From assembly GCF_027943255.1 (NCBI RefSeq), contig NC_072896.1:3906001-3970000 (forward strand): a DNA stretch of 64,000 nt. The letters run 5' to 3'. This DNA is from Anastrepha obliqua. Its lineage: Eukaryota > Arthropoda > Insecta > Diptera > Tephritidae. The stretch's first letter is position 1. The number at the start of each line of letters is the position of its first letter. Both the position numbers and the translations under genes were made by a program. Below the pieces are notes generated by a model that ran no database searches, was not told the origin of the DNA, and worked only from the letters and a program-made list of their open reading frames with translations. Shown here piece by piece: positions 53,581 to 64,000 of the stretch.

Positions 53581-54168
53581 CCCTTTATTATTAATTAATA
53601 AGTAATAGTCTCTAGAGAATGCCTTCTACTCTGAAGAGTGAAGAATTCCGTTCTACCTCAAGATAGGTTATGTTGCTGATGGCTTATAGTATTAAATTGA
53701 AATGGTCTTAGCTACTCAAGAAAAAAATGGACAGACTAAATTATAACGGTTGTCGTATAATGGCATTTTCAACCTTACTCAGTTCCTAAAAGGATTGCCT
53801 CCTGCACATTGCACCATTAAGTGGTTCTTGTACGCAAATAAAGTACTTGTGGCCACATGAAGTGTCATGTTCTATGTTCTTAACGCCTGAAGCTATTCTT
53901 CAGCATAAAATTTAAGAAAACCCAAAAATATCCAGCTCTGGAGTATTGCATCTCACATTCGACTTATGGTAGCCCCGTACATGGAAATTTTGAAAATATT
54001 ATATTAGGAAACTCATTCTAATGATTTCCAAGGAGATTTCGTAAGCGGAGCTTAATATTATTGGATCATTTGAAATTTGTTAGTTTTACATAATGCTATT
54101 TTATTTGCTTTATTTTATTTTATTTTTTTTTATACCTATATTTTTCATTTTTTATTAATTTCTTTCCT
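53581..54168. other. AT-rich spacer
   Basis: No gene recognised. It becomes T-rich from about 54090. Confidence 0.4.
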
Positions 54169-54883
54169 AGGTTAGGTTAGGTTGGTATGGTTGCCCAAGG
54201 AATGAGCACACTTGGACGAGGAAAAACGATTTCGTCCTTTGTGGTACCATTATGAAGGAGGTGAGGTGAGAGAAGAAGACCGATGAGAAAGACCTGCTGA
54301 TGAAATTCTTCTGATTTTTAATGTAAACGCCAGCTATATCAGCAGGCGCAGCAAAGAAGTAAGAGCCAAGATGCCTGGATCTTAGCCCCGCCAGAGTAGT
54401 GCAGCTAAGGAGAAGGTGCTGAAAAGATTCCACCTTATCCTCCATACATCCATCGCAAAAAGGACATGAAGTAATTCCAAGTCTCACACCATGCATTCCT
54501 CGCGCATAGTGACCTGTGAGAAAACCCACGAGATTCGAGAGCTCATATTTTGTTAACCTCAGAAGCTCGCCCGAGCGCCCCCGGTCCACACGTGGCGGGG
54601 AGGACTTCGCGCCCTTACAAGTTTGTGTACTTGCCCAGCACTCGCTGAGTTGGCGCGATGCCCATCTTTCCATGAGCAGACCGCAGGTAGTCAGAGGGAT
54701 CCCAATTCTCTCCTTTCGCCGGGAGATCACCTCACATGCCCCTTGTCTGGCCAGCACATCCGCCTCGTAGTTTCCCGCAATGCCCCTGTGATCAGGAACA
54801 TAGATGAGGCTAATGTCAAAGAATTCGGACGCAGTCGAAAGTGAGGTCGGGCATTCCCTGATCAGTTTCGAATGCACCGTCAC
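54167..54883 (-). pseudogene. LINE RNase H and zinc-binding C-terminus
   Basis: An open frame of 238 codons from the last RNase H motif (GNYEADVLARQG) through a long C-terminal domain with C-x2-C...H...C spacing. It is uninterrupted but headless: the first acidic residue block of RNase H is missing, and a frameshift near 54940 separates the second. Confidence 0.7.
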
Positions 54884-55060
54884 TGACCCGACGGCCCTTA
54901 TTGCCGCTTGGCTGTCGGAGTAAATATTTACTTTCCTGACTGTTAGTACGCATGTGAGCAGCCTCCTTGATTGCGGCTACCTCTGCCTGGAACACACTGC
55001 AGTAGTCCGGAGACCTGAATTTGAGTCTGATGGGGAGCTTCTCGCAGCTTCTCCTAATTC
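54169..55060 (-). mobile_element. RNase H LINE, 3' end, with CCTAA tail
   Basis: On the minus strand it is 5'-truncated inside RNase H (YCSVFQAEVAAIKEAAHM near 55000). IYSDSQAAIRAVGS follows in another frame, then ISLIYVPDHRGIAGNYEADV, a zinc-binding segment (CPFCDGCMEDKVESFQHLLL then SC) and a stop near 54170. The tail is three CCTAA units (54169-54185). The same family occurs in plus orientation at 29.8-30.2 kb. Confidence 0.8.
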
Positions 55061-55590
55061 CATTAAATTAAATTTATTTAAATTTATTTTATTAATTCCT
55101 TTTTTAATTTAATTTAGTTCTTACTTTTAATTAATTACTTTCTTAATAAAATTTAATTTTATTTATCCTACTGTATTACATTTTTTCTAATATTTTTTTT
55201 TTTTATTTTTACTTATATAATTTTATTTTTAATAATAATTTTGAGTTAATTTTAATTCTTAAATTATTCATTTGCTAATTTTATTTTATTATTATTATTT
55301 ATTCAAATAAATTAAATGATTGTATTATTATTTTTTCTTATATTTTTTCTTTTTAATTCATTTTGTTCTGAAAATTATTTCATTTATTTCTATTTGTTTT
55401 ATATTCTTTTGCATATTGTTTTTATTTTTAATAATTTTTCTCTTTATTTTATTTCATTCTTTTTTATGCTTATATTTTTTATTTTTTATTTTTAATTAAT
55501 ATTATTAATTACTTAAATTATTTTTATTTGTTTTCATATTTTATTTTATTATTTTTGTTCTTTTCTTAAATTTTATTTTATTTAAAATTC
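55061..55590. repeat. T-rich low-complexity tract (TTTTA-type)
   Basis: About 500 bp of degenerate TTTTATTTTAATT sequence on the plus strand. Open frames in it are composition artefacts. Confidence 0.85.
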
Positions 55591-55857
55591 AAACAGCAAC
55601 ATCAACTTCCAACAGTACTTGCAGTTTTACGCAGCATCCGAAGTGCAGATGATTTTTGATGTGAAGCTTCTTTTATCACAAAAATACACTCGAAGATTTG
55701 CCATTGCTTGCGGAGGAGCGTTCAACATTAGAAAAACATTTTATATCATTTTAGTGTTTCGTGCTCATAATGGGTTACGAGCCAGTGTGCAGCCGAGGGG
55801 TAGTCAGCTTCCAACCCATTCAGCTATGGTGGCCGCCCATATTTATTTTAATTTTTT
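55591..55857. other. Short island between T-rich tracts
   Basis: A balanced 260 bp stretch with no recognisable domain. Confidence 0.4.
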
Positions 55858-56050
55858 CAAGTAATTTTTTGTTAATTTTTAATTTTTTTTTTTTATATTA
55901 CTTTTTTATTTTTTTTTTTATATTTTTAGTTTATTTATTTCTACTTATTTTATTTTTATTCTACTTATTTCTATTTATTTTAATTAGATTTCTTTACTTT
56001 TCAAAATTCAATTTCACTTTAATTAATTTGTTTTTATTTTATTGGCTGTT
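55858..56050. repeat. T-rich low-complexity tract
   Basis: Continues the TTTTATTT-type composition of 55.06-55.59 kb. Confidence 0.85.
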
Positions 56051-57600
56051 GGGTCATTAAATATTCGGAGTAGCCCAGCTTAGCACAGTTTCTTCGTTAG
56101 TATTAGCCCGTTGCGCGTTAAGTATGTGTGTATGGGTATGTATAAATTTAAGCGCTGCTAAGCGAAAAAAGCACGAGCGCGCATCGGCTAAGAAAACGAC
56201 AAAACCCAGAACACAAATGCACTAAATTTGCAGCTTTTGTGGAACTCGTTTTTACAAAAAAACTCTATTTGAAATCTGCATTCCTCTGCTTAATTGGGAA
56301 GAAGGTACGTATTCCAGGGGAAAACTGGGATACAGTATAGCATACTTTCAGGCGTAGTGAAAGGTAAAGCTTCGTTGGAGGGAAACACGATTACATGGCC
56401 CTCTGAAACAGTGCAAACACTGGAATGAAATGCTCCAAGTGCGCAGAAAGTAAACAAAATCTTTGGAAGGTTGCAGAAAGATAATCAGAGAGGAGAGAGT
56501 GAAAAAGAGCGCCAGCTAAAGGCCACTTGCTTCTAAGTTGGCAAAAGCTTTCGAGCAAAAAGAGAAACGCGCTTAATTTTGCTATACCTTTTAATGGTAG
56601 TGGTACTCGTATTACTCGTATTTTTCATTTTGCTGTTGTTATTGTATTTTTCCGTTATTGGCGACGGGTTGAAAGCACGCACAAGTGTTGTCCTACGTAT
56701 CCTGTGGCATATAATTTATACTTAACACCTGCTAGCGCTGCTCGCAACACTGCCCTAGTCAGCGTGAATGTACATATTTTTGTTTGCGTATATACTACTT
56801 GTGTATGTGTGTGCAATCGAGTGCGAGCGAGCATTTGTGTTAGTGGATTGGCACTCATCCACACCCACGGCATTCGCTGCGAATGTAGGTCTGTATGTTA
56901 GATCCTGTGCGTTCAACCGTGATGGGCTACGGAACAAACATCGCACATCGCTCTGTGTTTATCGTACCGAATATGAGCGCTTGCATGGGAGTGAGAATGG
57001 AGATGTGTATGTATGTGTGTGCTGTATTTATCTGCTCTGCATGTGTGTGCTTGTAATTTACGGCTCGCGCACTCGTTGCTAGCAGCTTTTGTGTTGGCAG
57101 TTTTTAATGTGAATGTTGTTGTTATTTTATTAATGTTTCGATATTCTCAAACCTACGCCAATTCATGCATTTCGCCCCCTCGGCAGCTACTGGCAGATGG
57201 ACGATTTTTCATTCATGCGAATTTTCTTTAAATTAATTTTCCGTGCTTTGAGTGTCACATACATATAGACGCACACACACACCCATTTATATAAATAGGC
57301 AGGCAGCTGGTGGCTATGCTTTTGGCTGTTTAGTTGTTGCATTGACTTTGCGGTTGACTGCGCAAGCACGTGTGGGTTTTGCATTGTTATTGTAGGCAAA
57401 TTTAATGAATGAGAGAGAAAAATTTACGATTTTAGACGGGAGGTAAAGGCGAGATGAAATAGAAAAATTAATAGGAAACTACCCATAATTCATTAGAAGA
57501 GTTAACTTAATATTTTTACTGACGCGAAGAAGAGCTAAAATATGATTTTGTAAAATAGAAATCAGAAAATCATATTTTACTTCATTTAATATGTTTCGAT
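56051..57600. other. Apparently unique sequence, no gene assigned
   Basis: Mixed composition, with CA and TGTG runs (57.26 kb; 56.8 and 57.0 kb). Open frames occur on both strands without known domains. Confidence 0.4.
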
Positions 57601-57687
57601 CTAATCTCAATTCATTTATGTCAAACCAGTTTATCCTGTTCAGTTTAATCCATTAAAGTCCATTGCATTTCATTTTATTTCATTCTA
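57600..57687. repeat. TTTCA-rich array, left part
   Basis: ATTTCATTTTATTTCATTC-type sequence that continues after the mariner at 58939, so the mariner split the array. Confidence 0.7.
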
Positions 57688-58936
57688 TCAGGTCAGTCCA
57701 TAAGTTCGTGCGTTTTTTAAAGGTGGTTTTAAAATTAATAAAAAAGATTTTTAAGGTATTTATTAAACAACAATATATTTTCCTTTATTATCTACAATGT
57801 CTTCCCAACGTTTAGGCAAATTTTAATTTCCCTGCTCAAAAAATTGTTTGTCCTTGGAGCGAAAATACGCTTCGATATCCCTTTTTATAGCTTCTTTTGA
57901 GGAGTAGTTCTTGTTACTCATATGGGATTGAGGTCCACGGAAAAGGTGATAAGGTGCAATATCCGGAGAGTATGGTGGATGCGGCATTAGCTCCCATCCG
58001 AACTCGCTCAGCTTGCCTAATGTTTTCCTTGCGGCATGAGGCCTTGCGTTGTCGTGGTGAAACAAAATTTTGCGTCTATTCACTAAAGACGGTCGATTTT
58101 TGTTAAGGCCCTCATTCAGGTTTGAAAGCTGAATAATATTCAGTAGTCATCGTCTGGTTTGGTTCCAGAAGTTCATAATAAACAATACCGGCCATATCCC
58201 ACCAAATAGATAGGAGAATCTTCTTGGGATGAAGGCCATCTCTAGGTGTCGGTTTTGGTGTTTCCTCTTTATCTAACCATTAGTGTTTGCGAACAGGATT
58301 ATTGTAAAGGACCCATTTTTCATCAGCAATAACGATACGGTTCAAAAAACTTTCATTCGCAGCAGCTGAGAACACACATTCACTCTCTGCTGAAGGTTGG
58401 CGACGGAAAGTCTATGCGGAACCTATTTTCCCAGCTTTGAAACCTTTCCCAACTGAACCAGGTGGCTGTGAACTGTTTCATGCTATAAATTTAACAGCTG
58501 AGCTATCATATCGACTGTCAAGTTTGGCTCATCTTCCACGAGTTCGAGCAAGGCGTCGGAGTTCAGAATGACCAGTGCGCGCGGCATCCTCCACGTCGCA
58601 GTTATCATTTCGGAATTTTGAAAACCACTTTTGCGCAGTCCTTACACTCACTGTATCCTCTCCGTGAACAGTGTTTATTTCTGCAGCAGCAGTTGTTGCA
58701 TTTTTACCACTTTTATAAAAAATACAAAATATGCCTCTTATAGGGGTTCGAAGATTTAATTTTATTTTTTAACAACACGTGCTTCTATCCGCGATTAAAA
58801 TCATTTGTTGAATGCACAGTATATCAAAGAAAATATAAATAGTTGCGTTATATTCCACGAATAATTTTTTGTATACAAAAATCGTACAAAAGTAAAATTA
58901 TGGGTAAAATACGCACGAACTTATGGACTGACCTGA
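57688..58936 (-). mobile_element. mariner (DD34D), near full length, copy 2
   Basis: 1249 bp flanked by TA (57686-57687 and 58937-58938). The inverted ends are TCAGGTCAGTCCATAAGTTC at both sides. It is clearly the same family as 13456-14660. It shares with it the two-residue loss at the third catalytic site but differs by independent indels. Confidence 0.92.
57823..58720 (-). pseudogene. mariner transposase (copy 2)
   Basis: Minus strand: the first Asp is in ADEKW (near 58325; TGDEKW in copy 1), the second in LFHHDNARPHAARKT (near 58065) and the third region reads YSPDIAPYHLFRG, again without the SD pair. The homopolymer that is shifted in copy 1 (near 13870) is in frame here (near 58105). 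However, copy 2 has its own deletion of about 18 bp near 58355 and other shifts, and a stop follows FFEQGN. Hence the two copies decayed separately after sharing the active-site deletion. Confidence 0.85.
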
Positions 58937-58938
58937 TA

Positions 58939-59780
58939 ATTCATTTGAGGCGATTTAATTTCATTTAATTTTACTTCACTCCTTTTAATTTTAATTTGGC
59001 TCCATTAGAGTTCAATCCATTTGATTTTAATTAACATTATTTAATTTCATCTCATCTCATTTCATTTCGTCTCATTTCATTTAATTTCACTTCATTTAAT
59101 TTCATTTTGTTTCTTTGAATCCACTTCACACCTGTGAAATTCATTTTATACTCATTTATTTTATTCCATTTCGTTTCACGTATTTACTTTCCCTTTATTT
59201 AGTTTTTTTGTCATTTCTCTTGGTATCACTTCCTTTAGATTAATTTTATTTCACTTCATTTCCCTTTTTTCATTCTAATTTATTTCTGTTTCCTATTCGA
59301 CACTTCATTTTATATATGAATTTCATTCCATTTCACTTTTGTTCGATGCCATTCTGTTTCATCTCATCTCATTTCTTCGTGCATTGATTCATTTCGTTTA
59401 TATTATTTTACCTCATTTGATTTTTCCTTTGCAGTTCATTTCAGTTTTATTTCATTTCATCGTTCCACTTTTACTTGACATCTTCATTGGATGCTACTTC
59501 AATTCATGCCATTCCATTTTTTTGTTTTGCATCTCCTTTCATTTTATTTCGCCTCACCTTATTTCATTTCATTCTATCTCAGTCCATTTTATTCCATTTT
59601 TATTCAGTCCTCTTTATTTGATGTATTTTATTTCGTTTCGCTTCGCATACCATTTCGATTCGAATTCACTCCAATCCGCTTCATTTCAATTCTCCATTCC
59701 ATTCTCATTTTATTTCGTTTCGCTTCGTATACCATTTCGATTCCACTTCACTCCAATCCGCTTCATTTCATTTCATCCAT
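58939..59780. repeat. TTTCA-rich degenerate array
   Basis: About 840 bp dominated by TTTCATTTCATTT and related pentamers (TTTCA, TTTTA, TCTCA, TTCGC). It includes a 60-65 bp duplicated segment near 59630-59765 (TTTCGTTTCGCTTCG, CCATTTCGATTC, CACTCCAATCCGCTTCA). Frames through it are repeat artefacts. Confidence 0.9.
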
Positions 59781-61327
59781 TAAAATAAGCTCATATCATA
59801 CGTTATTTTGCTCTTGAAAGCTCTTGAACGCTTTCACTCTCTCCACATTGAAGTATTTTATTCGAAAATTTTGATTTTCTCTTCCTTTAAAAGCCTTACT
59901 GCCAACAGGACTTCTCTTAGCACCACCACTTTCGCGCTCTCATAATTTGCAGCTTCCCGACATCGGAGCGCACATACACACACGCACAAGTCATAGGTAA
60001 TCAAAGGCAGCCACTGAACAGCAGCTCGGCTCAGCTAAGTTCAGTTCACTTCCAGCATCTGCAAATGATTACAAGACACACTAGGCTTTAGTGGCCTATG
60101 TTTGTAAGTTATGGAAGTGGATGTTGGAGTTATTCCACGATACTGAGCTCAATGATTTTCGTGCCTGGCTCCAAGTGCCAGCAATACAGCGCCTTTCAGT
60201 TGGTGTTCCGGTTTCGGGTTGTGCTGTTCGTTGCCTTTTCCTCCTAAATAACAAACGTGTCGTTTTCTCATCCATCTACATACATACACATAAACATACA
60301 TACAAATGTACATACATACGCATGCACATATATCTGCATACAAACATTGACAAAGAAGTTACAAAAAAAACGATAATAAAAAATACCTACAACAAAAAGA
60401 CAGAAACAGTAAAGGAATATGGACTTTGAAAAGTGAAAGAAGAAATTGATGAAAATGACCACAAAATGTATGTTAAAAAATTAATTGGAAATCGAAAAAG
60501 TAAATATAAGGAACAATTTTGGGAAAATGTGTGTTGTATGTGGAAAGTATGTGCGAAATTGTGAAATATGCATACATACAAACAAAATGAAATTGGCAAA
60601 AGAGCAACTAATTGAGCAAGCAATTTGTAATTAATTGGCAAAACTGATGGTCTTTCAGGAAATTAATGAGTTTTGTGAGAAATTTTCAAAATTTGATGCC
60701 ACGCGATTAATTGAGTTGGGTAAAAAGAGAATATTTTATAAATAGAAAAAAAGTGCTTTAAAAGTTTTTAATTGTTTTTTAGCAAAATTTTGGTGGTTTG
60801 CTTTAAAGTTGATTGTTTGAGAATTAAGGGGCACACAGTGTTAATAAAGTTTGCTATTAATTCTTGTTTAAAATTATTGCTTATGAATATATAAAGGAAT
60901 TCTAAATAATTCTTGAAAATAGTGGGAAAATAAAAATTTAAATGCCGACAGTGAAATTCTCTAATTAAAGAAGTTTTTTTTTCAGTACATTTACTTAATT
61001 TTATTTTTTAATTTGTTGGGAGATTTTCTTAATTTTTTTAGTACATTTTCGAAAATAATTTTAGTAAATACATTCTTTACAACTTTTTCCAAAAAAGAAC
61101 TCACTTTTTAAAAGTAGACTTTGCCTCTCCACTTACTGCTTTGTTCCGTATCATTGGAAAATGCTTTTAATAAAAAACTATTTATAAAAAATGAAATATA
61201 TAACACCGCTGCTTTAATTTTCAAAATCATGAGAGAAATGAGTATTTAATATAGTGAATTGTTTTTAGTAATATTAATGTGAGTGTCGAAACTCGTAAAA
61301 CTAAAAAAATTAAATATTTTTACAATA
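59781..61327. other. No gene assigned; (ACAT)n near 60.28-60.32 kb
   Basis: 59.85-60.25 kb has balanced composition and could hold unique or exonic sequence, but no frame is convincing. 60.45-61.3 kb is very AT-rich. Confidence 0.4.
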
Positions 61328-61561
61328 CAGTCACAGTCAAAAGTATTTACGCAAAGCAGCAATTTTGCATAAAATCAAGCGCTGGCTTTAATATGAAATA
61401 TACCGTTATTGTCTTTGAAGTTTCACTAGTTACCTTTCCATAGTCTAAATATTTCAACAACAACAAAATTTTTCTGTTCAGTTGCTTAACAACAACAAAG
61501 AGCCTTTTATTCCACATTAAAAAAAAATACTTTTGTGTAAATACTTTCAACCAAGGGTGGA
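61328..61561. mobile_element. Possible Tc1-like miniature element
   Basis: 234 bp. The left end has CAGTCAAAAGTATTTACGC (61332-61352). The right end, read from the other strand, has TTGGTTGAAAGTATTTACAC. AAAGTATTTAC is shared by both arms and resembles Tc1-like ends. TA lies at 61326-61327 and 61562-61563. No transposase is inside. Confidence 0.45.
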
Positions 61562-61562
61562 T

Positions 61563-62190
61563 ATTATTATTTCATTTTTAAATACAACATAAAAAATTTT
61601 GAATTTTGAAAAAATTTTTAAATATAAAAAAAAATTAAAAATTTTTTTATTTTGAAAACATTCAATATTTTTAAATGCAAATTTTTTTATTATTATTTTA
61701 TTTTTAAATACAACTTAAAAAAATTTGAACTTTGAAAAATTTTGAAAATTAAAAAAAAATCTCAAAATTTGTTTATTTTGGAAAATACAATTGTTTTTAA
61801 ATTCCAAATTGTTGTATTATTATTTCATTTTTAAATACAACTTAAAAAAAATTTCAATTTTAAAAAATTTTGAAAATTAAAAAAAAAAAATTGCAAAATT
61901 TTTTATTTTGAAAAATACAATATTTTTAAAGTGCAAGTTTTTTGTTATTATTTCATTTTTAAATACAACTTAAAAAAATTTTAATTTTGAAAAATTTTCT
62001 AAATTAAAAAAAAATTTTAAATTTTTTTATTTTGGAAATTGCAATATTTTAAAATTGCAAGTTATTTTATTACTACTTCATTTTTAAATACAACTTAAAA
62101 AAATTTCAATTTTGAAAAATTTTGAAAATTAAAAAAAAAAATTTCAAAACTTTTTTATTTTGGAAAATACAATATTTTAAAATTGCAAAT
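61563..62190. repeat. Five-unit tandem array of about 126 bp
   Basis: The marker AAATACAAC recurs at 61580, 61706, 61833, 61961 and 62086, spacings 126, 127, 128 and 125 bp. Each unit has a CATTTTTAAATACAACTTAA start, a GAAAATTAAAAAAAAAT middle and a TATTTTGGAAAATACAATA end. It is extremely AT-rich. It is a minisatellite or a small satellite block. Confidence 0.92.
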
Positions 62191-62372
62191 TTTCGATAAA
62201 TTTTAATTTTTAAATTTTTAAGTTAAATTTTCATCCAATTCCAATTCAATTATAAATAAAATAAATGAAGATTCTTAAATTGCCAGATTAATTTAGGTAA
62301 TTCTTTGTTTATATGGAGAAATCTTTTTATGTTTGATATGCATGTAAAATTTGAAGCCTGTGCAATTTGTTT
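62191..62372. other. AT-rich spacer
   Basis: No feature recognised. Confidence 0.4.
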
Positions 62373-62470
62373 TAGGTTAGGTTAGGTTATGGTTGACTTT
62401 AGGCCACACCTAGGCCCTATGGTTTCTACTGATAACAGATGGTGCCCGACTCTGTTCTCATTAAACACAG
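62373..62470 (-). mobile_element. Possible LINE 3' tail (CCTAA units)
   Basis: Three GGTTA units in TAGGTTAGGTTAGGTTA, followed by balanced sequence, as at the 3' end of the 54 kb LINE. The coding match is too weak to be sure. Confidence 0.3.
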
Positions 62471-64000
62471 ATTTATTTAATATATCAACGTATAGTTAAT
62501 GAGAATATGAGTACTGATACTTAGAGAAAGGTAACTCACTACTATTCTTCTTTGATTCTCACGAATTTCAAAGAAAAATTTGAAAAGTATTTTTAAAATC
62601 ACTGTTTCAAATATCAATGAGCTGAATGAAGTGGCTTCTATTTTAAGAGTTATGAAATTATTTTTTTTTTTTTGAAAAAATAATAGTAATAATAAAATAG
62701 GAAACTGCTTCCCAAAAAGATATTTTATGAAAAAATTAAACTAAATTTAACTTACAAATAAATAATATTAAATAGTTTACCTTTTTTTAAAAATATTTTT
62801 TTTTTAATTGTAGTTGGTGAAAAATAATAAATTTACCTTTTCTTCTTCAGTAAAATGCAAAGTTTGTGAAAACTTGTTTTTTTTTAATACGAAATATAAT
62901 ACACAGCCGGTGTAGCGCCCTAAAAAAAATTAGAATACATTTTTTTTTTTTTATATTTTGCAAATAAAAAACTTAAATATATTTTGGCTAATTTGCTTCG
63001 AATGATACCACAATGGACGATTTTCTTATACAACTGTCTCAGTGCGCTCCTTAACCTAGCCTAAGGTAAACTTACTTGGAGAAAAACTGCGATTTCGTGG
63101 ATTTCCAATGTATTTTCTCAAGTGCCTCGCTTATGAAATTTTTTTCTAAGTAGTTTCATAACTGAATAAAGCTGTAGGCGTACTGCATACTTTCTCGGAT
63201 AATGTCCCTTGAACATCCATTTGGAGTCCATACCCGATCTTATTTTGCTCGCTGAAGAGGAACAGACCCGAAGAAATAAGCTGTTGATATTGGAAATCTC
63301 TGAATAAGAACAATTTGTATTAGCGCAGAATGCTACCGTAGTAGCACCCATTGGTCTAAGTGAGTTGGCTAAGAGACCGACTGCCACTTCTATCTACTTA
63401 CCTACCTACCTCAACTGAATGGGAGATCTGTTATATGAAGGGATCTAAGCTAAAAGTGGGAATATTTGGGTTGAATCAATCAAACAATCAATTCCTCATT
63501 ACAGATATAAATTTTAGTTTTCACAAAGCTTTAGAGCGAACCTGAGCAATTTAAATATTTCATACCTTTTTATAACTCCTTCCAAGTGACGCATCTTTAA
63601 CGCTCATATGCATGTACTCCAACAAAGGCGAAAATGTATTTGTAGTTTTTTTTTGTGCACTCACAAGAAAGTATAAATTTAATATATTAGCTTTTAAAGC
63701 TACGAAACTGGGTAATGAATTATCTGCCGACTTTTAAAGCAAGGAAAATGTGTGCCTGTCCCACATCACCCTATGAAGTTTTTAATTTGCTTGGGCAACC
63801 ATTTATAGATTCAAAATATGGAAACTTCAGAGAGTTCTCGAATTCACCAACACTTTCACATTAGGAAGAATAGTCTTAAATATTGGAAAAATAGATTTCG
63901 AACAGTGAGGAATATAAAATAAAGCTTTCGCGTTGTTGACTGTTGTAATATTCATTCCTAGTGAAGCCACCAAAAGTAGTTTAGTGCAAAGAAATTTTGC
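62471..64000. other. AT-rich, no recognised gene
   Basis: Homopolymer-rich to 63000. 63.1-63.5 kb is more balanced, with short frames on both strands and no known domain. Nothing further is supported. Confidence 0.4.

Noticed and set aside
54172..54190. Telomeric TTAGG repeat
   Set aside because: Only three units, at the 3' end of a LINE in the sense of the LINE. Not an array, and higher flies do not use TTAGG telomeres.
55619..56060. Hydrophobic frames of up to 99 codons near the T-rich tracts
   Set aside because: Poly-T DNA yields Phe/Leu-rich peptides. No start context, domain or splice structure supports them.
59339..59817. Two overlapping frames of 100-150 codons rich in Phe, His and Ser
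   Set aside because: They are direct translations of TTTCATTT-type simple sequence. All plus-strand frames there are open for the same reason.
60149..60462. Cys/Tyr/Val-rich frames over the ACAT repeats
   Set aside because: They translate the microsatellite and its flanks. Both strands are open in the same way.

Overview
The window is eukaryotic nuclear DNA from a higher dipteran. It is AT-rich, with CATA/GTAT and CA microsatellites, mariner families of the DD34D and DD41D types, a hAT element with short introns, RTE-, Jockey- and RNase H-type LINEs, and a tRNA-derived SINE. A tephritid fruit fly is a reasonable guess, because DD41D 'rosa' mariners were first described in Ceratitis rosa, but nothing here fixes the species. 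There are no operons, CRISPR arrays or rRNA genes, and I see no complete host protein-coding gene. Most recognisable coding sequence is decayed transposable-element (TE) sequence, probably in an intron or intergenic region.

Layout. 0-4 kb: the end of a DD41D mariner, an RTE-type LINE tail and two Jockey-like LINE 3' ends. 7-11.3 kb: a SINE tail, a long 5'-truncated RTE-type LINE (minus) and two RNase H-bearing LINE fragments (plus). 13-22 kb: a near full-length DD34D mariner, an internally deleted DD41D mariner, a second DD34D mariner family, two pairs of unexplained repeats, and a candidate host first coding exon at 19.5 kb (minus). 22-30.2 kb: fragments of RNase H LINEs and RTE LINEs around a TE-free island (24.4-26.9 kb) that holds the best host-exon candidates, all on the minus strand. 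30.8-32.1 kb: a complete mariner with both TA-flanked ends. 32.6-33.1 kb: an ambiguous island with splice signals. 34-40 kb: a SINE inserted in a mariner relic, an RNase H LINE and a mariner 3' end. 40.2-42 kb: an RTE-type LINE split by a DD41D mariner. 43.7-45.8 kb: a mariner N-terminus, a SINE and another LINE. 48-51.6 kb: a complete but inactivated hAT element inserted in a Jockey-like LINE, next to a mariner deletion derivative. 54-55 kb: an RNase H LINE. 55-62.2 kb: simple-sequence tracts, a second copy of the 13.5 kb mariner, a possible Tc1-like miniature element and a 5-unit satellite of about 126 bp. 62.2-64 kb: AT-rich, with little recognisable.

How the parts relate. The main story is nesting and decay. 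The hAT lies in a LINE with a perfect 8-bp duplication. A DD41D mariner lies in an RTE-type LINE at a TA, and removing it restores the LINE reading frame. A SINE with a 6-bp duplication lies in a mariner. A mariner lies in a TTTCA-rich array. Every transposase or reverse transcriptase I could read has frameshifts, stops, deletions or lost catalytic residues, so no autonomous element is evident. All family names rest on motifs I recognise by eye; no database search was run.
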